A stretch of 62,490 bases of DNA, taken from positions 1 to 62,490 of IMG/VR virus record IMGVR_UViG_3300036760_001531. One strand, given 5' to 3'. The stretch's first letter is position 1. Every line of letters begins with the position of its first letter. Source of the DNA: a virus. The notes beneath the pieces are model-generated. The model searched no databases and was not told the origin of the DNA. It saw nothing but the letters and a program-made list of their open reading frames with translations. Below are positions 35,948 through 43,744 of this stretch, one piece after another. The position numbers and the translations under genes are program-made.

Positions 35948-38112
35948 TACTTGGCACCTCCCGGATTAGACGCCGGGGCGGGCGGGGGCCGTAACGCAGC
36001 TTTGGCTTGCGCCAAGGCCAGGTGGGCTTGAGCGAGGACTAATTGCACCTTGGCCGCCTCTGTATCTGCCTGACGCTGGGTAAGTTCAGCCTGGGCCAGA
36101 GTCAGGTCTGGCTTAAACTCATCCTCGACCCCGGTAGCACCCGTTCCCGGCTCAGGCCTTCCCTCGACCTCAGCCTTTGCCAATGCCAGGGCCGCCTTGC
36201 CCTCGTGTTCTTTCGCCTTGGCCAAATTCATCTCAGCCTTGGCCTGTTCCGATTGGGCCTTCATTTCGGCCAGGGCCGCCTCCGCCGTCGCCGCCGCTTG
36301 CTGCGCCTGGATTAGGGACTCCTGCTGCTTCTGCTGGGCCGCATCAACCCGGTCTGCCGTATCCTGGTCCACAAAAACATTTTCATTTTGCAGTTGGAGG
36401 CGCTTTTCGGTAGAAAGGCAGATTGAATATGGCTTGAGATACGGCTGAAAGAGGGGATTTTCGCTCATGGGCAAGATCACGTCCCGAATATTCCGCCAAA
36501 TCTCTGCGTCCTTCATCAGGGCCGAAATCCCGGCGACCCGGAAATTGCCGGTAGTCAACTGCGGCAAGTTGAGGCCGGTAGGAAACTCATCGGAGACGGG
36601 CACCCGGTACTGATCGGCCACCTCCTGCCCCATCAACATCGCCAATTCCTCGTAAGTGATGTTGATGGCCACCGTCTCGGCCCCGGCCAAAATTGCATTC
36701 AGGGCTCCATCCTCTAGGTTCTTCCCCATAGATCCCACAATGGTCATGGACTGGTCCAAGTTCTGGGCGGCTTCCCGGGCCGTCACTTCGGCCCGATAAC
36801 CCGGTGCACCCATGGCGGAGTAATCCATCAGGCCGCCGTCCTGGTGTCTCTGGTCGTAAAAATTCAAAATAGCAATGGCCTCGCCTACCTGGGACTTAAT
36901 ATCGGTTGCCCGCACCACCTGGTGCCCCTGGGCTGAACCATGGGTCTGCCAGATTTTCCCGGGATAAACATCAACGTCCCTTTGGTCCACTAAAGACTGA
37001 ACATCGACCTCTATCATCGGGTTGACCATCCAGTTCAGGTGGTCGGCGTGGAGGCTCATAAGGTTGCACATCAGATACCAAAGGCTTTTGATCCCCTGGA
37101 TCAGACCCCTTCCATCAAATCTAAGAAGGTGCGGCAGGGCGCTGAAACCGATGCCTGGCCACCTCAGGGTGGGATAAGGACTGGCCTTGGGAAGACCGAT
37201 AACCCGACCCCCCGCGGTGGTAAAAGAGGCGTTGGGTAGCAACATCTCTCCCCTTCGGTCCAAAACCGTGCCCCAAAACTCCGAAGTTAACGCCGCCTTT
37301 TGGTAGGAGGATTTGCTCCACACCATGGCCTTCCGTCGGGCAATCTCTGTTTCCGAAAGATTGGGATCTTGGCTTTGGCCCCAACTCCCGGCCGGGCCGA
37401 AGTCGCCGATATTGACAAAACGCCCCTCCCGCTCCCATTCTTTCAGGAGGTGATAGGGCATGTATTCCTGGTGAATCCAATACATCCCTGATTGCGGCTG
37501 CCGGGAAACTGCGTCCGGATCCCGGTGAATCTTCCAGGGTTCCACCAAGATGTAGCGCAGCCCCTTGCCCGGTCGCCACACCGGGATCATCTCCATAGAC
37601 TGCCCCACCGCCAGGCTCATGCCGGTGGCGTCCACAAAATTGATGGGGAAATTGGCATAATTCCGGGCTAACATGGTCCCCATCAACTTCTTCCAGAATT
37701 CCACTGCCTTGTCGTCCCTCTCGTTCTCGATGGACAAAAACTCTACATCGAAGGCCTTGCGGACGATGGACATCCCGAACTGCACCAATTTGAAGGGCTT
37801 GGGGTAAATTACCCGAGACTGCCACGTCTCTTTGTGAGCGTAGTTGTAGGGCTCTTCTTCGTTGTAAACCCGCCAACATTCATCTTGCGCCATTCGGATG
37901 TCGGTCATGGCCTGCACCGAGGTCTTGACGCAATCATTCAAGAAGCTGACGAAGTGCGGCTCATCCTCCCCGGCGTAGGCTTGTGCAGCCTCTTCCCGCT
38001 CCTGCAGCTCCTTGGAATCCATCTCGGCTTTCGAGGGGCCGCCCCGGCTAGCCTGGTGGATCGCCCGCTTCATTGCGGCTTCTTGATCTTCGCTGGGCAG
38101 GTAAATGGCCAT
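35947..38112 (-). CDS. Portal protein
   Basis: 721 residues, typical length for T7/N4/P22-like portals. N-terminal helices, then a wing-like region (WQSRVIYPKPFKLVQFG, GMSIVRKAFDVEF), a stem region and a long helical Ala/Gln/Glu-rich C-terminus (residues about 600-720), as in portals with a barrel. Located after large terminase, before scaffold and capsid. It forms the dodecameric DNA channel at one vertex. Confidence 0.85.
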   Translation of the reverse strand: MAIYLPSEDQEAAMKRAIHQASRGGPSKAEMDSKELQEREEAAQAYAGEDEPHFVSFLNDCVKTSVQAMTDIRMAQDECWRVYNEEEPYNYAHKETWQSRVIYPKPFKLVQFGMSIVRKAFDVEFLSIENERDDKAVEFWKKLMGTMLARNYANFPINFVDATGMSLAVGQSMEMIPVWRPGKGLRYILVEPWKIHRDPDAVSRQPQSGMYWIHQEYMPYHLLKEWEREGRFVNIGDFGPAGSWGQSQDPNLSETEIARRKAMVWSKSSYQKAALTSEFWGTVLDRRGEMLLPNASFTTAGGRVIGLPKASPYPTLRWPGIGFSALPHLLRFDGRGLIQGIKSLWYLMCNLMSLHADHLNWMVNPMIEVDVQSLVDQRDVDVYPGKIWQTHGSAQGHQVVRATDIKSQVGEAIAILNFYDQRHQDGGLMDYSAMGAPGYRAEVTAREAAQNLDQSMTIVGSMGKNLEDGALNAILAGAETVAINITYEELAMLMGQEVADQYRVPVSDEFPTGLNLPQLTTGNFRVAGISALMKDAEIWRNIRDVILPMSENPLFQPYLKPYSICLSTEKRLQLQNENVFVDQDTADRVDAAQQKQQESLIQAQQAAATAEAALAEMKAQSEQAKAEMNLAKAKEHEGKAALALAKAEVEGRPEPGTGATGVEDEFKPDLTLAQAELTQRQADTEAAKVQLVLAQAHLALAQAKAALRPPPAPASNPGGAK

Positions 38113-38118
38113 TGGTCC

Positions 38119-38364
38119 CTATCTTTTAGGAAAAGGCATCTTCTGTACGTGCTCACCCACCATCTTCACCGGGGGCCGACGCTTTTTCGGGACATGGTTC
38201 GGCAACCCCTTCTCCGGGGTGGTGGCAAATTCCTGTAAATCGCTCGGCTTCATGCTCTTAGCCATTTTTGCCGAGGGTGTCCCGGGTTTGGGCTGCATCT
38301 TGCCTTCCTGGATGGCCGTGGCCATCCCCGCCGCTTTACGCATGGCTTTACTTGGTGCGGGCAT
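38119..38364 (-). CDS. Small basic protein between terminase and portal
   Basis: 81 residues from ATG at 38364, overlapping the previous stop (TGATG). Basic and Met/Lys/Pro-rich (MPAPSKAMRKAAGMA ... KKRRPPVKM). No fold motif. Could be a small head protein; unknown. Confidence 0.6.
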   Translation of the reverse strand: MPAPSKAMRKAAGMATAIQEGKMQPKPGTPSAKMAKSMKPSDLQEFATTPEKGLPNHVPKKRRPPVKMVGEHVQKMPFPKR

Positions 38365-38603
38365 CAGCTTTTCCCCCAATCTATGAGGTCATAGTTCTGT
38401 CGGAACTTGTCCGAGGGGGTGTGCCGGCAAGGGGCCAGGTCCCCCGTTGGGTAGGGCGGCTCGCCACTCCACCCCTTCTCCGGGATCACCAGCTTCCCGT
38501 CCACCACGCTCTTGAAACATTCCTGGCCCTGTGGCTCCCCGTCGGGCCCCGTCCCGGTAAACACCTTCATGGGCCACCAGCCTTTGTAACCAGAGGTATC
38601 CAT
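38364..38603 (-). CDS. Hypothetical small protein
   Basis: 79 residues beginning MDTSGYKGWWPMKV, aromatic and Pro-rich, with two Cys (ECFKS, APCRH). Starts within the last codons of large terminase (TTAATG) and ends in the next gene's start, so it is co-translated in the packaging operon. Function unknown. Confidence 0.6.
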   Translation of the reverse strand: MDTSGYKGWWPMKVFTGTGPDGEPQGQECFKSVVDGKLVIPEKGWSGEPPYPTGDLAPCRHTPSDKFRQNYDLIDWGKS

Positions 38604-40069
38604 TAAGCCCTGGGCCCTCCCGTCGCATAACTTTGAATCCTCTGTTTGACTCTGACCGCCGCCTTGCGGTAGTCCCCCAGGTGAGCTCGGCGGTCAAGGG
38701 CCGGTAACAACACCCCGACCGCATTGGCCCAGGCATCACAGGGATGACTGTGAACATCCTTATCCGGCTTGACATTCTTGAGAACATTGCCGGAATTGTC
38801 CGTCTTGTAGTGCCAGGCCCCCCGCAACCCTTTGTCCAGAAGCTTGTTGTCGTTGGAAAGCAGCACCAGGGAGTCGCCGCGGTGGTCGCCGTCCTGGAGG
38901 GCCCGGGCGATATGCCGCTTCATGGTTTCCCACTTGGAGGGGCCGGCCTCGAAGAAGATCCCCGGCAACTTCAGAAACTTGCGGAAGGCTTCTTCTACGA
39001 CCTTGGCCGCCGATTCGTTCCGGTTGCTCTGGTCCGGCTGCTTCATGGTGAAGTCACCGCCGATCCGCCAGGAATTGGGTTTTCCCTTCCATTTGGGAGA
39101 ATTAAGCAGGGGGATTACCTGGGTGTGGATCAGGGTGCGGATGTCCGAGTTCTGTAAACGCAGGGTGTCGATGAAGGTCAGACGGCCAGTGGAAGTGATC
39201 TGCCCCAAGCAGCAGGCCGGGTTATGCCAAGAATCGAAGAAGGCGAAAGAGACCAGCCCGGGGGCTGGGGCCAAAATGTCCGGGCACAGGTGCCGTTCCC
39301 GCTTATACTGCGGCGTTACCTTTTCACCTCGGTACACCGCGGCGAACTCACCTTTGACATACCGGGCATAGGCGGCCTCATCATTCTCGTACATCTTCTT
39401 GGCCATCTGACGAGACTCTTCCTTGAGGTGAGTGTTCTCGCCATAAGGCACAAACCAGACCTGTTTCTGCACCAGGGGAAATTTGGGGTCGAAGTCCTCT
39501 TCCTCGATGAAACGGCGGTGCGTCCAGTGCTCCTCGTCCGCCGGGTTCATGTCCACGATCAGCCGGCCGGGAGTGACCTTGCGCCGGACGGCCCGGATGC
39601 CCGCCACGTTATAGGTTTCTTCTGATAGTCCGGCATTGGCCTTGTCGGCGATGGGGGCGGGCTCATTCAGCCAAATCAGGGAGTAAGCCGATGATCCTTG
39701 CAGCTTCCCCAAGCTGGCCGGGTCATCAATGCCGAACAGGTCCACGTCGATGCGGAGGTTGCCGAAGATGGTTAGTTCCTTGTATTCATTCTTAAAGCGG
39801 TAGAATCTGGTGGGGTTGTCTGGGAAAAATTCCTCGAAGAACTCCTGCACGGAAGGAACGATGCTCAACTTGATGTTTTCTAAGGTATCCCTAACAATGG
39901 CGCACCTTATCGGCTGGCCGCAACGTGCCGCGTGGTATATCATGGTGGCGATACAACCGAAGGTTTTGCCTTCTCCTAAAGGCGCCACCAGAATGGTGAT
40001 CGTTTTCTCTGATTCAATAAAGTCCTGGATAGTAGGAGAAAACTTATCCAGTAAATCAAACTGGTCCAT
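38603..40069 (-). CDS. terL: Terminase large subunit
   Basis: 488 residues. ATPase motifs: Walker A APLGEGKT (29-36) and Walker B SLIWLNEPA (130-138 region). The C-terminal nuclease has candidate metal ligands in FAFFDSWHN (Asp279), IGGDF (Asp338) and HPCDAWANA (Asp444). It drives DNA packaging and cuts concatemers. The mRNA leader is very short: TATAAT lies 14 nt before the ATG and no ribosome site is visible. The small subunit is not next to it but 4.7 kb away. Confidence 0.92.
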   Translation of the reverse strand: MDQFDLLDKFSPTIQDFIESEKTITILVAPLGEGKTFGCIATMIYHAARCGQPIRCAIVRDTLENIKLSIVPSVQEFFEEFFPDNPTRFYRFKNEYKELTIFGNLRIDVDLFGIDDPASLGKLQGSSAYSLIWLNEPAPIADKANAGLSEETYNVAGIRAVRRKVTPGRLIVDMNPADEEHWTHRRFIEEEDFDPKFPLVQKQVWFVPYGENTHLKEESRQMAKKMYENDEAAYARYVKGEFAAVYRGEKVTPQYKRERHLCPDILAPAPGLVSFAFFDSWHNPACCLGQITSTGRLTFIDTLRLQNSDIRTLIHTQVIPLLNSPKWKGKPNSWRIGGDFTMKQPDQSNRNESAAKVVEEAFRKFLKLPGIFFEAGPSKWETMKRHIARALQDGDHRGDSLVLLSNDNKLLDKGLRGAWHYKTDNSGNVLKNVKPDKDVHSHPCDAWANAVGVLLPALDRRAHLGDYRKAAVRVKQRIQSYATGGPRA

Positions 40070-40083
40070 GCTAAAGCAATAGC

Positions 40084-40112
40084 ATTATAAAAGTGGAAAT
40101 CCAGGGTGAAAT
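40084..40112 (-). promoter_or_regulatory. Promoter for large terminase, minus strand
   Basis: A perfect TATAAT (minus strand) sits 14 nt upstream of the terL ATG, with a weak -35 region (TTTCAC) at about the right spacing. The leader would be only about 7 nt. It is divergent from the plus-strand promoter at 40119. Confidence 0.55.
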
Positions 40113-40118
40113 TTACCC

Positions 40119-40147
40119 TTGACAAAGAATATTTTCTTTAGTATTTG
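40119..40147 (+). promoter_or_regulatory. Promoter for AbrB-like gene
   Basis: TTGACA, 17-nt spacer, then TATTTG, 33 nt upstream of the gene start. Divergent from the terL promoter, leaving about 110 bp between the two genes. Confidence 0.6.
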
Positions 40148-40179
40148 GGTTAAAACAGAATATTGAGGGGCTTTTTATT

Positions 40180-40374
40180 ATGAAAAAGGTTAATGTTCGC
40201 GGTGAGGGGAAGTTAAAGCCAACAATGCACCGAAAGGTGCGTGTTATCGGCGGTTCTTACTGTATTGCCTTGCCAAAAGCGTTCATCATGCAACATCAAC
40301 TTAAAAAAGGTGACTTATTGGCATTGATTTTCGGGGAGAGTTTGCGAATAACGCCGGTAAATAAAGGGGAATAG
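40180..40374 (+). CDS. AbrB/MazE/SpoVT-type DNA-binding protein
   Basis: 64 residues. The swapped-hairpin core is visible: KVRVIGGSYCIALPKAFIMQHQLKKGDLLALIF, matching the pattern R-x-I-x-G-x-S/T-x-I-x-L-P of these regulators. Ribosome site GAGGGG. It is a lone plus-strand gene within a minus-strand region, with its own sigma70-like promoter, so it may be expressed independently, perhaps controlling the adjacent divergent terL promoter. There is no toxin gene beside it, so an antitoxin role is unlikely. Confidence 0.8.
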   Translation: MKKVNVRGEGKLKPTMHRKVRVIGGSYCIALPKAFIMQHQLKKGDLLALIFGESLRITPVNKGE

Positions 40375-40385
40375 GACTATTCCCC
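40366..40385. terminator. Hairpin between convergent genes
   Basis: Inverted repeat GGGGAATAG / CTATTCCCC with a 2-nt spacer, exactly at the ends of the AbrB-like gene and the convergent zinc-ribbon gene. No T-run, so it is a weak terminator or processing site at best. Confidence 0.45.
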
Positions 40386-40576
40386 CATAATCTCGATCAT
40401 TGAACACTTCTGTTGTCCACAATTAGGGCATGGGCACTCAAAACCTTTCTTCCGGTCACGACCTCCGCTATCGGCACGCTATACATGGGCAAATCATCCG
40501 AAACGGCGTTCCACTCATTTCCACAGGCTTCACACCTGATCACCCCAAAGGTCCATTCGTTAGCGAGGTGGGCCAT
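40377..40576 (-). pseudogene. Zinc-ribbon protein gene with apparent one-base frameshift
   Basis: From ATG at 40576 the frame reads MAHLANEWTFGVIRCEACGNEW then loses its fold. The neighbouring frame carries the second half of a zinc ribbon, KKGFECPCPNCGQQKC, and ends in a stop at 40377. Together they give the usual C-x2-C...C-x-C-x2-C pattern and a protein of about 66 residues. The length (200 nt) is one base short of a multiple of three. Either a real lesion or a sequencing error. Confidence 0.55.
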
Positions 40577-40585
40577 TGTAAGGTT

Positions 40586-40861
40586 TCATTCTCCCGCCCG
40601 GCCCCGCAGGTTCACCCCCGGGGGCAACCCGCCGGTAACCGGGATGATGCGCTTAGGCAACACCTGGCCCACCAACTGGCCGGCAATGGCCACCCCTTCG
40701 GAGAGCAGTTGTAAAATCAGGGGCAGGTTGTCCAGGGGGCCGAACAGAGCAATGCCTCCCGTCTTGGTAAGCACCACCTTCACCTCTGCCGCGATGTCCT
40801 CCGGGTTCAGTTTCGGCAAGACCGGCCCTTTCCCCAGATTGCCGTTGTCATCCGCTCCCAT
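40586..40861 (-). CDS. Hypothetical small protein
   Basis: 91 residues from ATG at 40861 (MGADDNGNLGKG) with GAGGAGA upstream. Hydrophobic middle (LPLILQLLSEGVAIAGQLVG) and a basic Gly/Pro-rich end. Overlaps the previous gene by 14 nt. No family recognised. Confidence 0.6.
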   Translation of the reverse strand: MGADDNGNLGKGPVLPKLNPEDIAAEVKVVLTKTGGIALFGPLDNLPLILQLLSEGVAIAGQLVGQVLPKRIIPVTGGLPPGVNLRGRAGE

Positions 40862-41150
40862 GGAGTTTCTCCTCGTCGATTTTATTATCCCCACACCAGT
40901 CTGTCGCAAACACCACCGGCCAGCCCGCCAGGGTGGGGGCATGGCGCCGGCACCGGCCCAGGTGGGTGGTGAGGTGGACTTGCTCTGCAAGAGGAAGGGC
41001 TTCTTCTACGTTGATAGGGTTGCCCACAAAGCCATGTTTCTTCCGTAATTCCTCCACCACGTCCACCTGCTTCGGCACCTTCGGCACGAAAAACATGCAG
41101 GTTTTGCAGAGCATATTCTCAGAGCGATGTTTCCAGTTGTCAGGCATCAT
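40848..41150 (-). CDS. Cys-rich phage protein (zinc-binding)
   Basis: 100 residues with CKTCMFF near the start and GRCRRHAPTLAGWPVV and DWCGD near the end: a four-Cys plus His layout common in small phage zinc-binding proteins. Overlaps the Acb2-like gene upstream by 4 nt. Function unknown; perhaps nucleic-acid binding. Confidence 0.7.
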   Translation of the reverse strand: MMPDNWKHRSENMLCKTCMFFVPKVPKQVDVVEELRKKHGFVGNPINVEEALPLAEQVHLTTHLGRCRRHAPTLAGWPVVFATDWCGDNKIDEEKLHGSG

Positions 41151-41356
41151 TCATTCCTCGCTATGGCGGCGTTAGCCCACATCACCGCCTCTTCCAGTTT
41201 GGTTTGGGCCAGAGACCGCTCCCTAGATTCAGGACAAAGATTGTTTATCAGGTAGGCAAGCTCTTTGGCCAACGCACGAAGTTTTTCATACTTCTTCGGC
41301 TGGTCTTCCTTGGGCGGATGATAGGTAAACCGTTTCTCAATCTCTTTGTCAATCAT
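41147..41356 (-). CDS. Acb2/Tad1-hairpin-like protein (candidate anti-CBASS/anti-Thoeris sponge)
   Basis: 69 residues: IEKRFTYHPPKEDQ, then a helical hairpin LRALAKELAYLINNLCPESRERSLAQTKLEEAVMWANAAIARNE. The FTYHPP...Q-x-Y-x-x-LR...SREKSLA-TKLEEAVMWANA pattern is a widespread phage family that I associate with the Acb2/Tad1 hairpin domain, whose characterised members bind cyclic nucleotides made by CBASS or Thoeris. Small, early-type gene next to a methyltransferase and a zinc-binding gene. The family link is from memory and needs a search; sponge activity is not shown. Confidence 0.6.
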   Translation of the reverse strand: MIDKEIEKRFTYHPPKEDQPKKYEKLRALAKELAYLINNLCPESRERSLAQTKLEEAVMWANAAIARNE

Positions 41357-41367
41357 AGGTTTCTCCT

Positions 41368-41982
41368 TTAAAGTGGTCTCTTCTGCATCACCCAGAAATA
41401 AGAATGAAATTTTCGAGCGTGTCGCTGCACCTTGTGTTTAGGGTGCATCATCCGGTTTTTAGCCAGCAGCACGAAGAGGTCCTTGGGCACGAACCCCAGG
41501 GACTTCCCCATGGCGTAAATCTCGGCATGGGTGAAATTGTTCACCCCGGAGAGCACCCCGTCCTGGCACTTGAAGATGAGCCAGCCCCCGGGGACCAGGA
41601 CCCGGTGAATCTCCCGCATGGCCAGAAAGTAGAAGTTCCACAGGTCCCGGATGGTCCCCACCAGTTCCCCAAACCTGGCCTTGAGGGTGGCGCCGGGCCC
41701 CGTCCGGGCCATGAAGGGCGGGTCGAACATGACCGAATAAAGACAGCTATTCTTGAGCGGTAAAGCACGCACATCAGCCGGAATGACAGGGAAAATTATA
41801 TTTGGGTGCCAATGCTTGAGCGGTTTAGGATTCAGGTCGAACCGGAACCGGGGTAAAGGCATTTCCCGGTAGAAGCAGCCAGCCCCGAAGGTCACGTCCG
41901 CCTGAATCGGCCCGGTATGCAAGTCCACGATGTTCTGCAGGATCTCAGCCTGGGAGAAGGAGATGGACTTAATTATCGGCAT
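41368..41982 (-). CDS. DNA methyltransferase-like protein (DPPF motif)
   Basis: 204 residues from ATG at 41982. SAM-dependent methyltransferase features: DVTFGAGCFYREMPLP as motif I-like, PADVRALPLKNSC, and the catalytic FDPPF (about residues 86-90), as in N6-adenine or N4-cytosine enzymes. Late motif VLVPGGWLIFKCQDG. A target-recognition region is not obvious. Could protect phage DNA from restriction, complementing the methyltransferase domain in the giant protein. Overlaps the membrane-protein gene upstream by 14 nt. Confidence 0.75.
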   Translation of the reverse strand: MPIIKSISFSQAEILQNIVDLHTGPIQADVTFGAGCFYREMPLPRFRFDLNPKPLKHWHPNIIFPVIPADVRALPLKNSCLYSVMFDPPFMARTGPGATLKARFGELVGTIRDLWNFYFLAMREIHRVLVPGGWLIFKCQDGVLSGVNNFTHAEIYAMGKSLGFVPKDLFVLLAKNRMMHPKHKVQRHARKFHSYFWVMQKRPL

Positions 41983-42115
41983 CAAACCCCGCCATCACCT
42001 GATAAAACAGCAACCCCACCGCCGTAGCCAGGGCCATGAGGGTCAGCCCCAGGAAAATCAGAGGGGAAAAAATCGTCAGGCCGGTTTCGATAAGTCCCGT
42101 CTCGTTCTCTGACAT
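41969..42115 (-). CDS. 48-residue membrane protein
   Basis: Begins MSENETGLIETGL; one hydrophobic span about residues 15-39 (LIFLGLTLMALATAVGLLFY). Ribosome site GAGGATA. Overlaps the methyltransferase start. Function unknown. Confidence 0.6.
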   Translation of the reverse strand: MSENETGLIETGLTIFSPLIFLGLTLMALATAVGLLFYQVMAGFDADN

Positions 42116-42125
42116 GGCTATATCC

Positions 42126-42341
42126 TCAGTTTTGTTTCACGCCCCGGAAAGTGTTCTTGATCTCCTGGATGAAGAACCGGCCCACCGACTCGGCATCTCT
42201 GAACCGCTCCCAGAGTTCGTGAGGCACCCCCTCATAGGTGTACCGGGCCCCAGAGTTGAAAACCACAGTCAAACGCTCTGTCTCTTCATCGTATTCGATG
42301 CGAATGATGGTGGACGACGCCACCGGGATCATCTCGGGCAT
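42126..42341 (-). CDS. KTSC-domain protein
   Basis: 71 residues from ATG at 42341 (AAAGGAGA upstream). The sequence ASSTIIRIEYDEETERLTVVF-SG-RYTYEGVPHELWERF...GRFFIQEIKNTF matches the KTSC domain layout, a small fold found alone in phage and bacteria and of unknown function. It overlaps the preceding gene by 13 nt. Confidence 0.8.
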   Translation of the reverse strand: MPEMIPVASSTIIRIEYDEETERLTVVFNSGARYTYEGVPHELWERFRDAESVGRFFIQEIKNTFRGVKQN

Positions 42342-42583
42342 GGGGGCCGTCTCCTTTGGAATTTCTCTACATAAGGCCATTCAGGGAATTGGCGCCACAG
42401 GTCCCCGAATAAGATCATGCCGACGCCTCTCAGTTTGTTGTAGAAGGAGGACTCGCTGACCCCCAGAGCAACGGCAGCCCGCATGATGCAGCGATGTCGC
42501 CGGTAGAAGTCACGGACCATAACCGGGACCGAATCATAGTCGTGGTGTCTTGATAAGGCTATCCAGTCAATCCGTGGGGCCAT
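42329..42583 (-). CDS. Helix-turn-helix-like small protein
   Basis: 84 residues from ATG at 42583 (GAGGTG upstream). A likely HTH is seen in CIMRAAVALGVSESSFYNKLRGVG (residues about 34-57), followed by a basic C-terminus (FQRRRPPCPR). Possibly a transcription regulator of this block. Weak similarity only. Confidence 0.6.
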   Translation of the reverse strand: MAPRIDWIALSRHHDYDSVPVMVRDFYRRHRCIMRAAVALGVSESSFYNKLRGVGMILFGDLWRQFPEWPYVEKFQRRRPPCPR

Positions 42584-42598
42584 GCGGCACCTCACTCA

Positions 42599-42754
42599 TC
42601 AGCACCACCCCGGCCGGAGCCACCAACTCTCCGGGATCAAGTAAAGCTGGGCGCCCCAATTCATCGCCCGATCCAAGAGCGGCTCCCCCAACTTCTTCCC
42701 CCGGGCCGGCACGAAATAGAAGCAGTCAATCTCGGTCTTTACGGTGTGGGCCAT
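42599..42754 (-). CDS. 51-residue Trp-rich hypothetical protein
   Basis: Begins MAHTVKTEIDCFYFVPARGK and ends SWWLRPGWC. Ribosome site GGGGAG. Unknown function. It fits tightly between the flanking genes, which supports reality. Confidence 0.55.
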   Translation of the reverse strand: MAHTVKTEIDCFYFVPARGKKLGEPLLDRAMNWGAQLYLIPESWWLRPGWC

Positions 42755-42756
42755 GG

Positions 42757-42996
42757 CTACTCCCCAAGGGGCACTTCGCCCATCTTCCTGGTGCCCTCTT
42801 TTAGTTTCTTCGCCAAAACTGCGGTTCTGGCGGCAGACTCGGCGGCCAACTGAAGTGAGAAGGCCAGCAGGTCCTCCACGTCGTTCATCCCGTCCCGGCT
42901 CAGGGTCTCGGAGAAATAGCCTTTGTCGAAAAGGCAATCCACCAACTGCTTCGCCTGGGCTTGGTAGTGGGGTTCGATTTTCTTTTCTTCGGGCAT
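42757..42996 (-). CDS. Hypothetical helical protein
   Basis: 79 residues from the second ATG (MPEEKKIEPH), which has better spacing from GGAAGGGG than the ATG at 43002. Predicted helical, Ala/Leu/Glu-rich (LLAFSLQLAAESAARTAVLAKKL). Overlaps the MazG-like gene end. Function unknown. Confidence 0.6.
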   Translation of the reverse strand: MPEEKKIEPHYQAQAKQLVDCLFDKGYFSETLSRDGMNDVEDLLAFSLQLAAESAARTAVLAKKLKEGTRKMGEVPLGE

Positions 42997-42998
42997 GG

Positions 42999-43262
42999 TC
43001 ATTCCCCTTCCACGAGCTTGAGGCAGGCCAGGCCGAAAATGGCCAGGACCGCCAGGTCCTTGAGTTCATGTTGGACTTGTTCCGGAATGTTGTGGCGCAC
43101 CGCCTCAACGAGTTCGTGATATTCCTCGGTGATGGCGCCCAGGATTTCATGGGGGGAAGAGAAAGCCCCATCTCCCTTAGCCAGGATGACCTTTTCCATG
43201 TGTTCTTTCACATCTGAGGCGGCGGCCCAAAGCAAGTCAGAAGGAACGGGGGTTCTTTTCAT
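42999..43262 (-). CDS. MazG-like small protein
   Basis: 87 residues. The helical pattern ITEEYHELVEAVRHN...VQHELKDLAVLAIFGLACLKL is like the core of MazG-type nucleotide pyrophosphohydrolases (E-E-x-x-E...E-x-x-D), which clear non-canonical or stress nucleotides. Shorter than typical, so activity is uncertain. With the dATP/dGTP diphosphohydrolase-like gene at 53.5 kb it suggests nucleotide-pool control. Confidence 0.65.
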   Translation of the reverse strand: MKRTPVPSDLLWAAASDVKEHMEKVILAKGDGAFSSPHEILGAITEEYHELVEAVRHNIPEQVQHELKDLAVLAIFGLACLKLVEGE

Positions 43263-43420
43263 TGGGCATCACCTCTCTCCGGCGGCGACGCCACCGGCCC
43301 CCGGGCCTCCCCCGTCTCCGGGTTCATCCGCTCCATGTGCATCGGGCACATCTCCTGGGCCCCTTCTTCCCCCAGGAGGCAGCCTTCTTCTTCCCACCAA
43401 AAACAGCGACAGCCGGCCAT
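43259..43420 (-). CDS. 53-residue Cys-containing protein
   Basis: From ATG at 43420 (MAGCRCFWWEEEGC), which overlaps the stop of the preceding gene; the longer frame is shadow. Four Cys in the first half (GCRCFWW, GCLLGEE, EMCPMH) suggest metal binding. Overlaps the MazG-like gene start by 4 nt. Confidence 0.55.
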   Translation of the reverse strand: MAGCRCFWWEEEGCLLGEEGAQEMCPMHMERMNPETGEARGPVASPPERGDAQ

Positions 43421-43614
43421 CATTGCCTCACCGGTAGGCCGGAAACCAACATATCGTCCAAACGCTGGGCGATAGTCAAAACGGCGCAGCTCCCCGTACC
43501 GTCCTTTTGGGCGTTCCACCAGGCGCATAACTCCTGATCGCACTCGTCAAAATTGGTGTAGGAATACTCGCCATTCGGTTGGTTGTAAGTGGTTATCTTC
43601 TTAGGACACCGCAT
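43420..43614 (-). CDS. Small Cys-containing hypothetical protein
   Basis: 64 residues, strong AAAGGAGG ribosome site. Cys at several places (MRCPKKI, DECDQELCAWW, GSCAVL) suggest a zinc-binding fold. First gene after the tRNA-Thr in the minus direction. Confidence 0.65.
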   Translation of the reverse strand: MRCPKKITTYNQPNGEYSYTNFDECDQELCAWWNAQKDGTGSCAVLTIAQRLDDMLVSGLPVRQ

Positions 43615-43744
43615 CTCTACTCGCCTCCTTTAAACCGGGGCCCAGGCGCCCGCCCAGACCCCGTACATTCAAATCAATCCACTTGGCCGGGTTCTTACCT
43701 ATCCATGGTGCCGCACCCCCGGGCGGTCGAGAAGTTTGGTATGG

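Noticed and set aside
40180-40374. Toxin-antitoxin pair around the AbrB-like gene
   Set aside because: No toxin-like ORF is on either side in the same direction; the next gene is convergent and a zinc ribbon.
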